Positions 17,245 through 25,119 of a stretch of DNA of 64,000 bases are shown here, in pieces (position 1 is the first letter of the stretch; each line of letters begins with the position of its first letter). The notes below the pieces were generated by a model. It was not told where the DNA came from and made no database searches. It saw only the letters and a program-made list of their open reading frames with translations. The stretch is taken from contig CAZEPJ010000001.1 of the NCBI GenBank assembly GCA_964514105.1, positions 124,001 to 188,000 on the forward strand. The letters run 5' to 3'. The position numbers and the translations under genes are program-made. This stretch comes from CAZEPJ01 sp964514105. Its GTDB lineage: Bacteria > Desulfobacterota > Desulfocorpusculales > Desulfocorpusculum.

Positions 17245-18494
17245 GAGACACCTCCAGCGAAGATGCGGGGTTTCACGGGCGGTTCCTTCATGAACCGCGG
17301 GAGGGACAGCAGGGCGGCCAGGAGGCTGGCCAACGCGACCATGGCCAAAGGGACGGTGAATGAGCCGAACTGCCCGACCAGGAATCCGCTGGCCCAGCCG
17401 GAGATGAGGCCGGCCCACGCCTTGGCCGTGTACGTGATGCCGTAGTTAGTGGTGGCGTATCGGGGGCCGTAAAAATCCCCGATGGTGGCCGGATACAGGG
17501 CGAAGGGCGCCCCGCCCAGCATGGAGGCGAGGACGACCAGGGAGACGAACAGCGCAGGTATCCGGCCGAACTGCAGCAGGGCCAGGATGCACAGGCCGAG
17601 CAGGGCGTAGAAGGCCGCCATGGTGACGGATCGGCCCATGCGGTCCGAGATGACCCCGGCCAGCAGCCGGCTCACCCCGTTGGCCAGGGGAAAGAGCACC
17701 AGGAGCAGGTTGAAGTACGGGGCAGGCAGCTCGTACTCCCGGGCCAGGAGCTTCATCTGGGCCCCGAACAGGAGCACCGCGGAGATGGTCACGCTGAACG
17801 AGAAGTAGATCAGGTACCACTGGTGCGTGGCCAGCATCTGAGCCGGACGGTACTCCCGCCCGGCTGCTGGCTGCGGGCCGAGGCCGCCATGGAAGGGGGG
17901 GGGCGACGACGATGGCGCCGGGTATGCGAAGACCAGGGAGAGGGGGAGGAGCAGGGCCCACATCGTGATCCCCAGGTACAGGAGCGTGGCGCTGAGGCCG
18001 AGTGTCTCCAGCATCCGCACGAGGATCAGGTTGAAGACGGCCGTTCCCCCCCCGAAGCCCAGGGCCACCAGCCCCGAGGCCATCCCCCGCCGGTCTGGAA
18101 ACCACTTGATGGCCGTGGCGATGGATACCCCGTAGAGCACCCCGCAGCCCACGCCCCCCAGGCCGTAGAAGAGCTGGAACGCCCAGAGCTGGCTGAACAG
18201 GGCGCACAGGATGAAGCCGGCCCCCACCAGGGACGAGGCCCCCAGGGCCACCAGCCGGGGACCGTACGCGTCGGCCACCAGACCCGAGAAGGGCATGACC
18301 AGGGTGGATGTGTAGTGAAAGATCGTGTAGACCATGCCCAGGGACGCCAGGCTCCATCCCCAGTGCGCCTGGATTTCGAAGGAAAAGAGGAACCAGGAGT
18401 ACTGGTAGATGCTCGTGAGCATCATGGCGCCCACCGCGGCGGAAAGCAGAAGCCAGCGGTAACCGGGATGGGCGGCACCGCTCCAAAGGCTCAT
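17241..18494 (-). CDS. major facilitator transporter, oxalate/formate-antiporter-like
   Basis: 417 residues with 12 predicted membrane helices and a central loop rich in Pro and Ser (about residues 195-215). The pattern of helix 1 (SIYQYSWFLF), WFPDRRGMASGL after helix 4 and YGPRYATTNYG near helix 10 is typical of the OFA-type MFS group that moves carboxylates. The substrate is not determined. ATG 18494 is preferred over the ATG six bases earlier because AGGAG then has a 6-base spacing. The downstream hydrolase overlaps its stop, suggesting a shared substrate or function. Confidence 0.8.
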   Translation of the reverse strand: MSLWSGAAHPGYRWLLLSAAVGAMMLTSIYQYSWFLFSFEIQAHWGWSLASLGMVYTIFHYTSTLVMPFSGLVADAYGPRLVALGASSLVGAGFILCALFSQLWAFQLFYGLGGVGCGVLYGVSIATAIKWFPDRRGMASGLVALGFGGGTAVFNLILVRMLETLGLSATLLYLGITMWALLLPLSLVFAYPAPSSSPPPFHGGLGPQPAAGREYRPAQMLATHQWYLIYFSFSVTISAVLLFGAQMKLLAREYELPAPYFNLLLVLFPLANGVSRLLAGVISDRMGRSVTMAAFYALLGLCILALLQFGRIPALFVSLVVLASMLGGAPFALYPATIGDFYGPRYATTNYGITYTAKAWAGLISGWASGFLVGQFGSFTVPLAMVALASLLAALLSLPRFMKEPPVKPRIFAGGVS

Positions 18495-19226
18495 GGACAT
18501 CTCCTGGACCGGGACTGGGTGGCACCAACCATCTTGCTATCCCTCTTACTATATCACCCGAGCTGAACCCTGGAAGAGCCCTCGGTCCTCGCCGCACGGG
18601 ATCCTCCGCCCGAGCCATGGCACCGCAACTGCGCCATTCAACGGCAATGGGGCCGAGCCGAGAAGCGTCCTGTCCATTGTCATCGGGCCCGACACCTCTC
18701 CTCCCCATGCAAATCCAGGCACGGGGCCGCAATGCGCGTCAATGCCATGGGGGCGCCGGGGGGCATGCCCAGCGCGGCTGCAACCGCGTGAACGGGGGAG
18801 CCGGGCGCCTGTGCGGCTCCCCTGCCCGACCCCTCCCGGGCCGCCATGACGCCATGGATGGCTTTTCGTGGCCGGACTGCCCATGGGTGACGAAATACCG
18901 CCTGCCCCGGAGGAATCGGCGCCACATGGCGGGACGAATCCTCCTCCGGGATCGGATATCCCCTGCAGTCATGGTGAAACCGGTCAGGGCGCTGCCCCGG
19001 TACGCTGGCGCTGGGGGTGGAGTCCGGCAGCGGGGCGAGGGATCGGATCCACACGCTGATTCAGTCCACCCCGCTGCACCATCGAGACCCTCTTTCCATC
19101 GACTGCTCATCGCCCAAGCCCGGCTCCGAGGTATGCACACACTCATGCAGGACGGATCGACAGTTCACCGCATGGGACGTTGGGATCCGTCGGGCCGATG
19201 AAGCGGCGATGCGCCGGGCTCGACGT
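18495..19226. other. intergenic region with one branched stem-loop
   Basis: About 730 bases without a credible gene: frames present lack ribosome sites and read as low-complexity Arg/Pro/Gly sequence. One structure stands out. CCCGGAGGA (18908-18916) pairs perfectly with TCCTCCGGG (18944-18952), enclosing an inner CGCCA/TGGCG hairpin. On the minus strand TATAGT near 18550-18555 may be the -10 of the transporter gene. No tRNA is seen. Confidence 0.4.
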
Positions 19227-20201
19227 CTACGGCCTCGGACACAGGGGGTCTGTCTCGGGTTTATCCGCAAGGGGAATCACGTAGACACCCAGGTCCCTGC
19301 CCATCTCGGATCGATGGAACCGCAGGGACGCCGCGTGGGACAGCCGCCCCATCTCCTCATCGCCCTGGTACCTCGGGCTGATGTGGACCAGGACGGCCCG
19401 GCGCACCCCGGCCCGGGCGGCCACCCGGGCCGCGTCGTCCACGGTCATGTGGCCCTTTGTTGCGGCTTCTTCCCCATGTTCCGGCAGGAACATCCCGTCC
19501 AGAAAGGCCATGCCCGCATCCTTGCACAGGCGGTACAGCGCCTTTGTGGGCCGTGTGTCCACGGCGAAGCAAATCGCCCGTCCCGGCCTGGCGGGCCCGA
19601 GCACCTGATCGGGCGCGACGATCCGGCCGTCCTTCACGGTCACGCCCTCTCCCCGTTGCAGCTTCCCGAAGAGGGGACCGGGGGGTATGCCCAACGCCCT
19701 GGCGGCCTCGGGCCTGAACTTGCCCGGGCGGGGATGCTCTTCCAGGCGGTAGCCGAGACACACGGTGGTATGTTTGAGGGGAGCCCACAGGACGCGCACC
19801 GCCTCGTCCCGGTACGCCTCGTCCGGGGCCCCTGCCCGCCATTCCCTGAATTCGATGGGGTAATTGAGGAAGAAGCCCAGCACCTCCTGGGTCTGGGCGA
19901 CGAACCGCCGGAGGCCCGGCGGGCCCAGGACGGTCAACGGCCCGGGCTCCGGGACCTGGGCCCTCATCATCAGCAGCCCGGGGAGACCCAGGCAGTGATC
20001 CCCGTGCAGGTGACTCACGGCCATCACCCGCATGGCCTTGATGCCCAGCCGCGCCGCCTTGAGGCTGACCTGGGTCCCCTCCCCGGCATCGAACAGGTAC
20101 AGCCGTCCCTCGACCCGCACCACCAAGGCGGTGAGGGCCCGGTACGGCATGGGCATCATGCCGCCGGATCCCAGAAGGACGCACTCCACGGTCTCTCCCA
20201 T
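19227..20201 (-). CDS. rnz: ribonuclease Z (tRNA 3' processing endonuclease)
   Basis: Removes the 3' trailer of tRNA precursors; a zinc MBL-fold nuclease. 324 residues, usual length. The metal motif is in SHLHGDHCLGLPG (His64, His66, Asp68, His69), and FDAGEGTQ and VHISPRYQGDEE are typical. ATG 20201 gives the expected short N-terminus. A longer GTG frame (20249) would begin upstream of the predicted transcription start, so it is rejected. There is no clear ribosome site. It is divergent from the TVP38 gene. Confidence 0.9.
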   Translation of the reverse strand: MGETVECVLLGSGGMMPMPYRALTALVVRVEGRLYLFDAGEGTQVSLKAARLGIKAMRVMAVSHLHGDHCLGLPGLLMMRAQVPEPGPLTVLGPPGLRRFVAQTQEVLGFFLNYPIEFREWRAGAPDEAYRDEAVRVLWAPLKHTTVCLGYRLEEHPRPGKFRPEAARALGIPPGPLFGKLQRGEGVTVKDGRIVAPDQVLGPARPGRAICFAVDTRPTKALYRLCKDAGMAFLDGMFLPEHGEEAATKGHMTVDDAARVAARAGVRRAVLVHISPRYQGDEEMGRLSHAASLRFHRSEMGRDLGVYVIPLADKPETDPLCPRP

Positions 20202-20237
20202 GCTGGAGTGAGGGCGCCGGCCCTCCCGTTCGAGCTT

Positions 20238-20266
20238 CTTATAGCCCACCCGCCCGCCTGGATCAA
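20238..20266 (-). promoter_or_regulatory. promoter of rnz
   Basis: On the minus strand TTGATC (20266-20261), 17 bases, TATAAG (20243-20238). The predicted start is near 20231, giving a 30-base leader to ATG 20201. Confidence 0.6.
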
Positions 20267-20398
20267 CCCGTCTTCACGCCGCGGGCGGATGGACCCCGGC
20301 TGCGCCCCCATGTATGCTGAGGAAAATGGGGGCGGCACGTCCCGCGGCCAACCGGACGGCTGGAAGGCGCGGACGCGGGTCGCCTGGGGAGAGGGGGG

Positions 20399-21139
20399 AT
20401 GGGCATGGGCCCCAAGGCCCGCAAACGCCTGGCCCTGGCCGCGGCCATTGCAGCGCTGGTCGTGGCCTTCGAGCTCTTCGATCTGGGCCGCTTCCTGACG
20501 CTTTCCCATATCAAGGCATCCCAGGAGCGCTTCTCGGCCCTGTACGGCCAGAACCAGGCCCTGTTCCTGGGCGCGTACTTCCTGGTCTACATCGCCTCGA
20601 CGGCCCTCTCCCTGCCCGGGGCCACCATCCTCACCCTGGGCGGCGGGGCCCTGTTCGGATTCTGGGTGACCCTTGCCCTGGTCTCCTTCGCCAGCAGCAT
20701 CGGCGCCACCCTGGCATGCGCCGCATCCCGGTTCGTCCTGCGCGACTGGGTGCAGGGCCGCTTGGGCGAGCGGCTCAAGACCGTGAACGAGGGGATCGAG
20801 CGGGAGGGGGCCTTCTACCTTTTCACCCTGCGGCTCATCCCGCTGCTGCCCTTCTGGATGATCAACCTCGTCATGGGGCTCACGCGCATGCCCCTGGGCA
20901 AGTACTACTGGGTGTCCCAGGTGGGCATGCTGCCGGGGACCGCCGTGTACGTCAACGCCGGCAAGGAACTTGGGAGGATCGACTCCTTGGCGGGGATCCT
21001 TTCTCCCGGCCTCATTGTCTCCTTCGCCGTCCTGGGGCTCTTTCCTTTGGCCGTGCGCAAGGGCGTGGACCTGTACCGGGCCCGGGTGGGACGACCCCCT
21101 GGTGGGCCGCGACCCGAAACCCCGGGGAGGAGGATATGA
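20399..21139 (+). CDS. TVP38/TMEM64 family (DedA-superfamily) membrane protein
   Basis: 246 residues with about six hydrophobic segments and the family core: STALSLPGATILTLGGGALFG (about 66-86) and a second re-entrant region LRLIPLLPFWMINLVMG (about 144-160). This superfamily acts in lipid scrambling or small-molecule transport across the inner membrane. ATG 20399 is given; the in-frame ATG at 20405 has better spacing from AGGGGGG. The stop overlaps the start of the next gene (ATGA), and this pairing with a MerA-like oxidoreductase recurs in other bacteria. Confidence 0.85.
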   Translation: MGMGPKARKRLALAAAIAALVVAFELFDLGRFLTLSHIKASQERFSALYGQNQALFLGAYFLVYIASTALSLPGATILTLGGGALFGFWVTLALVSFASSIGATLACAASRFVLRDWVQGRLGERLKTVNEGIEREGAFYLFTLRLIPLLPFWMINLVMGLTRMPLGKYYWVSQVGMLPGTAVYVNAGKELGRIDSLAGILSPGLIVSFAVLGLFPLAVRKGVDLYRARVGRPPGGPRPETPGRRI

Positions 21140-22659
21140 ACGTGGCCCGTTACGACTACGACATCGGCATCGTGGGTGGGGGGGCCGGAGGGCTCACCGT
21201 GGCGGCCGGGTCGGCCCAGTTGGGCGCCAAGACCCTCCTCATCGAGAAAGAGAGAGAACTGGGGGGCGACTGCCTGCACCACGGCTGTGTGCCCAGCAAG
21301 ACGCTCATCTGGACGGCCCACGTCCGCCATCTCATGCGGAACGCTCAGGCCTTCGGCCTGCCGGCCGTGGAGCTGCCACCCGTGGACTTCCGGGCGGTGA
21401 AGGATCGGATCCGCTCGGTCATCTCCGCGATCCAGCGGCACGATTCGGTGGAGCGCTTTTGCGGGCTGGGGGCCAGGGTAAAGCGGGGCGAACCGCGTTT
21501 CGAGGATGATCACGTGGTGGCCCTGGACGGCGCCCGCGTATCGGCCCGGCACTGGATCATCGCTACCGGCTCGTCCCCGAGCATTCCGTCCATCGAGGGG
21601 CTGGACCGGACGCCCTTTCTCACCAACCGGGAGATCTTCTCGCTGGATCGGCTGCCCGGCTCCATGGTCGTGCTGGGGGCGGGCCCCGTTGCAGTGGAGA
21701 TGGCCCAGGCGTTCAGCCGCCTGGGGACCAAGACCCACGTGGTGCAGCGCAGCGGGCAGATCCTCTCTCGGGAGGACAAGGACATGGCCGACGCGGTCAT
21801 GCGGGTCCTCCAGGCAGAGGGCGTCGCGTTTCACCTCAACAGTTCCGTGGCCGGCGTGCGGGATCTGGGGGGCGAGCGGGAGATCGTCCTCTGGAAGGAG
21901 GGAGGGGAGCTGGTCACCCTGCGGGCGGAGGCCATCCTCGTGGCCATGGGGCGGACGGCCAACGTGGAGGGGCTCGATCTGGAGAACGCCGGGGTGGAGT
22001 TTGACAGGAAGGGGGTGGCCGTCGATGACCGCATGCGGACGACCCGCAGGCACGTGTACGCCGTGGGTGACGTGACCGGGACCTACCAGTTCACCCATGC
22101 GGCGGGATACGAAGGGAGCATCGCGGTGAGCAACGCCGTCTTCCACCTGCCTCGCAAGGCCGACTACCGGTTCATGCCGTGGTGCACCTACACCCATCCG
22201 GAGCTGGCCGGCATCGGGATGAACGAGCGGGAGGCGCGGGCCGCGGGGATCGACTACTCGGTGTGGACCGAGACCTTCGAGGAGAACGACCGGAGTCTGG
22301 CCGAGGGGGAGGGCGTGGGCAAGGTGAAGATGATCCTGGACGGGCGAGGCAGACCCCTGGGCGCCCAGATCCTAGGCCCCCATGCAGGCGAACTCCTGGG
22401 GGAGTGGGTGGCCGTCCTCAACGGCCGCGTGAGGCTGGCCACCCTGGCGGCCGCCGTGCATCCGTACCCCACCCTGGGGGAGATCAACAAGCGCGTGGCC
22501 GGGACCTTCTTCTCCAGGAAGATCTACTCGGAGACGGTGAAAAAGGGGCTCAAGTTCCTGTTCAATCTCAAGGGGAGGGCGTGCGAACTGCCCGAGGCCC
22601 GGATTCAAGGCCCTGGGGACGGCCAAGGACCCGGGGCGAAGGGCCCTGTCGGGGTGTGA
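21136..22659 (+). CDS. FAD-dependent pyridine nucleotide-disulfide oxidoreductase (MerA/dihydrolipoamide dehydrogenase-like)
   Basis: 507 residues. FAD motif GIVGGGAGG (11-19), redox-active disulfide GGDCLHHGCVPSKT (Cys46, Cys51), NAD(P) motif VVLGAGPVAVEMAQ, second FAD motif YAVGDVTG and the C-terminal active-site base in HPYPTLGE. It is not mercuric reductase: there is no N-terminal HMA domain and no C-terminal Cys pair. The electron acceptor is unknown. It is translationally coupled to the TVP38 protein and may act on a compound handled by that membrane protein. The last 30 residues are Gly/Pro-rich. AGGAGGAT precedes ATG 21136. Confidence 0.85.
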   Translation: MNVARYDYDIGIVGGGAGGLTVAAGSAQLGAKTLLIEKERELGGDCLHHGCVPSKTLIWTAHVRHLMRNAQAFGLPAVELPPVDFRAVKDRIRSVISAIQRHDSVERFCGLGARVKRGEPRFEDDHVVALDGARVSARHWIIATGSSPSIPSIEGLDRTPFLTNREIFSLDRLPGSMVVLGAGPVAVEMAQAFSRLGTKTHVVQRSGQILSREDKDMADAVMRVLQAEGVAFHLNSSVAGVRDLGGEREIVLWKEGGELVTLRAEAILVAMGRTANVEGLDLENAGVEFDRKGVAVDDRMRTTRRHVYAVGDVTGTYQFTHAAGYEGSIAVSNAVFHLPRKADYRFMPWCTYTHPELAGIGMNEREARAAGIDYSVWTETFEENDRSLAEGEGVGKVKMILDGRGRPLGAQILGPHAGELLGEWVAVLNGRVRLATLAAAVHPYPTLGEINKRVAGTFFSRKIYSETVKKGLKFLFNLKGRACELPEARIQGPGDGQGPGAKGPVGV

Positions 22660-22726
22660 TCCCCCGGGGGATCGCCTGGAGGGGTTCCGTTGTGCCGCCC
22701 CTTGGAGGATTCCAATCCACCCCTTG

Positions 22727-22754
22727 TTCCAAGGCGCCCCCGCGAGGATATAGT
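22727..22754 (+). promoter_or_regulatory. possible promoter of msrB
   Basis: TATAGT (22749-22754) with TTCCAA (22727-22732) 16 bases upstream, or TTGTTC at 19 bases. The -10 is good, the -35 poor. Confidence 0.35.
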
Positions 22755-22811
22755 GAAAGCAGGGGGGAGGGGGCTTCCAGCAAAGGGCTCCAAGGAGCGC
22801 AGGAGGCGATC

Positions 22812-23396
22812 ATGGCCAAGCGGCATGGAGGGTGGGTGCATTGGCCCCCACGGCGGCTCTTCCTGGCGCGTCTGATGGGGATACCCATCATGGCCGCCCT
22901 GCCGGGTCCGGCGCGGGGATCGGGGTTGGAAGGGCTGTTGGGGTATCTGGCTCAGGCCGATTCCGGGGCGCGAGGGGGCAAGGAGGAGGGCATGCGGGAC
23001 AGGGTGGTCAAGAGCGAGGAGGAATGGCGAAGGATCCTGACGCCGGAGCAGTTCCACGTGCTGCGGCAGAAGGGGACCGAGAGGGCCTTCACCGGCAAGT
23101 ATCACGACTTCAAGGGAAAGGGGATGTACGAGTGCGCGGGGTGCGGAAACCCCCTGTTCAGCTCGGACACCAAGTTCGACTCCGGAACGGGCTGGCCCAG
23201 CTTCTTTGCCCCCATCTCTGACAACAGCGTGCGAACCGAGGCCGACAACAGCTTCTTCATGAGGCGGACCGAGGTCCTGTGCGCCCGCTGCGACGGCCAT
23301 CTGGGGCACGTCTTCGACGACGGCCCACCGCCGACCAAGCTGCGGTACTGCATGAATTCGGCGGCCCTGAGGTTCGTGGAAGGGAAAGATGGATAG
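22812..23396 (+). CDS. msrB: peptide methionine-(R)-S-oxide reductase MsrB, exported form
   Basis: Repairs R-methionine sulfoxide in oxidised proteins. 194 residues. The MsrB domain covers about 65-190, with zinc Cys108, Cys111, Cys157 and Cys160 and the catalytic Cys180 in RYCMNSA. The N-terminal 60 residues hold a twin-arginine-like signal (PRRLFLARLMG, then a hydrophobic run), so it probably acts in the periplasm. ATG 22812 follows AGGAGG; starting at the internal ATG 22992 would give the bare domain but has no such site. No msrA is adjacent. Confidence 0.9.
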   Translation: MAKRHGGWVHWPPRRLFLARLMGIPIMAALPGPARGSGLEGLLGYLAQADSGARGGKEEGMRDRVVKSEEEWRRILTPEQFHVLRQKGTERAFTGKYHDFKGKGMYECAGCGNPLFSSDTKFDSGTGWPSFFAPISDNSVRTEADNSFFMRRTEVLCARCDGHLGHVFDDGPPPTKLRYCMNSAALRFVEGKDG

Positions 23397-23449
23397 GAAG
23401 TCCAGGCTGGGGGCGGTCGTGGGCCCGACTGCCCCGGGAGGGCCCCTCC

Positions 23450-24439
23450 TCATCCCAAGAGACGGAGGACCCGCTCCGCGTTGGTGAGGAGATCGGGCCC
23501 GAACCCCAGAGATCGCATCACCTTGACGTTTCGGTCCAACGGGTTCTGGGTCAGCATGGCGTCGGCCCACTCGGCCAGGTCCATCTCCCCGGCCGCGCCC
23601 GGCCACAGGGGGCTCACGGGGATGGGATAGTCGCTCCCCAGGAGCAGGCGCTGGGGCGGGATCTCGCCGACGATTCTCTTGAGGAGTCCCGTGCGGTGGG
23701 GGAAGGGGCCAGCCAGGGCGGACACGTCCCCGTACAGGGCCCATCCCTCCGCCTCGGACCTCCCAATCAGTTCGAGGAAGTCCTCCAGGTAGTCCGTATC
23801 CCAACTGAACACCGGCGTGCAACAGTGGGCCGCGATGACCTTGACCCCCGCCTCCAGGGCCGTCACCAGGCGATTGGGGTCGTCGAACGGGCGGAACTGA
23901 TTCTCCGGTTCCGGCGCCGGGATGGCGTGCTCCGCCCCCACGTGGCAAAGAAGGGGAAGGCCGGCACGGGCCAGCTTCTCGTAGAAAGGGACGTAGCGCT
24001 TTCGGCTGGGGTTGATATCCTGGGAAGACGGGATCCACTTCATCAGGACCGCCCCCTGCTCCAGCACCCGGTCGATCTCGTCCAGGGCGTCCGCCCGGTC
24101 CGGGTGAACGGAGGCGCCGAAGAGCACCTTCTCCTCCCGTGCCGCCAGCTCGGCCACCCAGTCGTTGGGCGTGTGGAGGTTCGTCAGCTCGGGGTGCGCC
24201 CGCCCCTGGGCGTCGTGAACCTGGTCCATGGCCAGGAAGACCGCCCGATCCACCAGGGCGGAACCGTTGAGCACGCCCACGAGGTGCTGCCGGATGGAAG
24301 CGTCATTGACCTCGCCGAAGATCTGGCCGGTGGTGGCCAGCATGAGCAGGTAGGCCGGGCTCCTCCTGAGCCGCGGAGAGATGAAGCAGCCGCTGTGGCT
24401 GCCCGTCCCGGCCAGGTGCACGTGGACGTCGATGACCAT
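23450..24439 (-). CDS. amidohydrolase-2 family metal-dependent hydrolase
   Basis: 329 residues forming a TIM-barrel hydrolase. DVHVHL (His6, His8) gives the first metal ligands, CHVGAEH and AHCC later ones, and LLLGSDYPIP the conserved Asp. Members hydrolyse or decarboxylate cyclic and aromatic compounds; the substrate cannot be told. ATG 24439 has AGGGGG just upstream and gives the expected start one residue before the DVHVH motif. It stands alone, convergent with msrB and divergent from the rhodanese gene. Confidence 0.75.
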   Translation of the reverse strand: MVIDVHVHLAGTGSHSGCFISPRLRRSPAYLLMLATTGQIFGEVNDASIRQHLVGVLNGSALVDRAVFLAMDQVHDAQGRAHPELTNLHTPNDWVAELAAREEKVLFGASVHPDRADALDEIDRVLEQGAVLMKWIPSSQDINPSRKRYVPFYEKLARAGLPLLCHVGAEHAIPAPEPENQFRPFDDPNRLVTALEAGVKVIAAHCCTPVFSWDTDYLEDFLELIGRSEAEGWALYGDVSALAGPFPHRTGLLKRIVGEIPPQRLLLGSDYPIPVSPLWPGAAGEMDLAEWADAMLTQNPLDRNVKVMRSLGFGPDLLTNAERVLRLLG

Positions 24440-24621
24440 GGGACCCCCTTTGCCTCTGTCTCGTCCAGATTGTATCAGAGGGCGATCCGGCCGGCGAGGG
24501 CACCGGCCCGCCGCAGTGCGGCAAAGCCCCCCAAACGGACGGGATCGTCCCTTGACTGTCCCTCCCCCGCGGGTAGGCTGGAGGCAGCGCAATGACGCGC
24601 AGCGACAGGAGGGCAACGGTC

Positions 24622-24945
24622 ATGGACGTGGTTCGCGTGACGCCGCAAGCGGCGAGAGATGGCTTGGAAAAGGGCGAGGCGCTGCTCGTGTCCGGATATG
24701 AAGATGAGGCCAAGTTTCGGGCCATGCGCCTGGAGGGGGCCATTTCGTACGGCGAATTGGAGGCCAGGGCCCCCTCCCTGGATCGGGGGCAGGAGATCGT
24801 CTTTTACTGCGGCTGACCCGAGGAAGCGACAGCCGCCGGTCAGGCGGCTCGATGGATGAAGATGGGATTTCGCAACGCCAAGGCGCTCAAGGGGGGCGTC
24901 GAGGGGTGGCGGGCGGCGGGGTTCGCCATGATCCCTGGGCCGTAA
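24622..24945 (+). CDS. rhodanese-domain selenoprotein (in-frame UGA read as selenocysteine)
   Basis: 107 residues including selenocysteine at position 65 (TGA 24814-24816). Up to the TGA the frame reads as the first half of a rhodanese (ending IVFYCG). After it, in the same frame, comes PEEATAAGQAARWMKMGF and the canonical end LKGGVEGWRAAGF, with a TAA at 24943. The UGA sits where relatives have the Cys of a C-x-C-P active site, giving Cys-Gly-Sec-Pro. A bSECIS hairpin follows. ATG 24622 has AGGAGGG about 8 bases upstream. Likely role: sulfur or selenium transfer, or a redox reaction, in the cytoplasm. Read normally it would appear as a broken 64-residue gene. Confidence 0.88.
24831..24849 (+). 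promoter_or_regulatory. bacterial SECIS element of the rhodanese selenoprotein
   Basis: A perfect 7-bp stem, AGCCGCC (24831-24837) and GGCGGCT (24843-24849), with the loop GGTCA. The loop G is 22 bases after the UGA, within the window known for bSECIS elements, and the GGU loop start matches E. coli fdhF (GGUCU) as I recall it. It lies inside the coding sequence, as bacterial SECIS elements must. Confidence 0.85.
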
Positions 24946-24998
24946 GGGCCTGGGGGGCTTCACGGGGACGCCTGAGCCTGGCCTCGGGCGTGGGCACG

Positions 24999-25017
24999 GG
25001 CCGGGGCGGCCCCGGCC
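24999..25017 (+). terminator. GC palindrome after the selenoprotein gene
   Basis: GGCCGGGGC, one base, GCCCCGGCC: a perfect palindrome 53 bases after the TAA, with no T-run. It may end the rhodanese transcript or separate it from the protease gene. Confidence 0.3.
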
Positions 25018-25119
25018 GATGCCTGGTCTGCGGACTGGAAGGAGGGTAGAATCTCCACCGGGTGCTGGCGGGGAGGGCAATGGGTATGCCATCCTGCGGC
25101 CAAACCCAGGAGGTTCGCC

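Noticed and set aside
18617..19201. A possible 194-residue protein in the long gap
   Set aside because: No ribosome site, composition like random GC-rich sequence, no recognisable domain.
21136..22659. Mercuric reductase (merA)
   Set aside because: No heavy-metal-associated N-terminal domain, no C-terminal Cys pair and no mer genes nearby.
24814..24816. TGA in the rhodanese gene as a nonsense mutation or frameshift
   Set aside because: Both halves are in the same frame, the residue is the active-site position, the rest is undamaged, and a bSECIS hairpin follows at the right distance.
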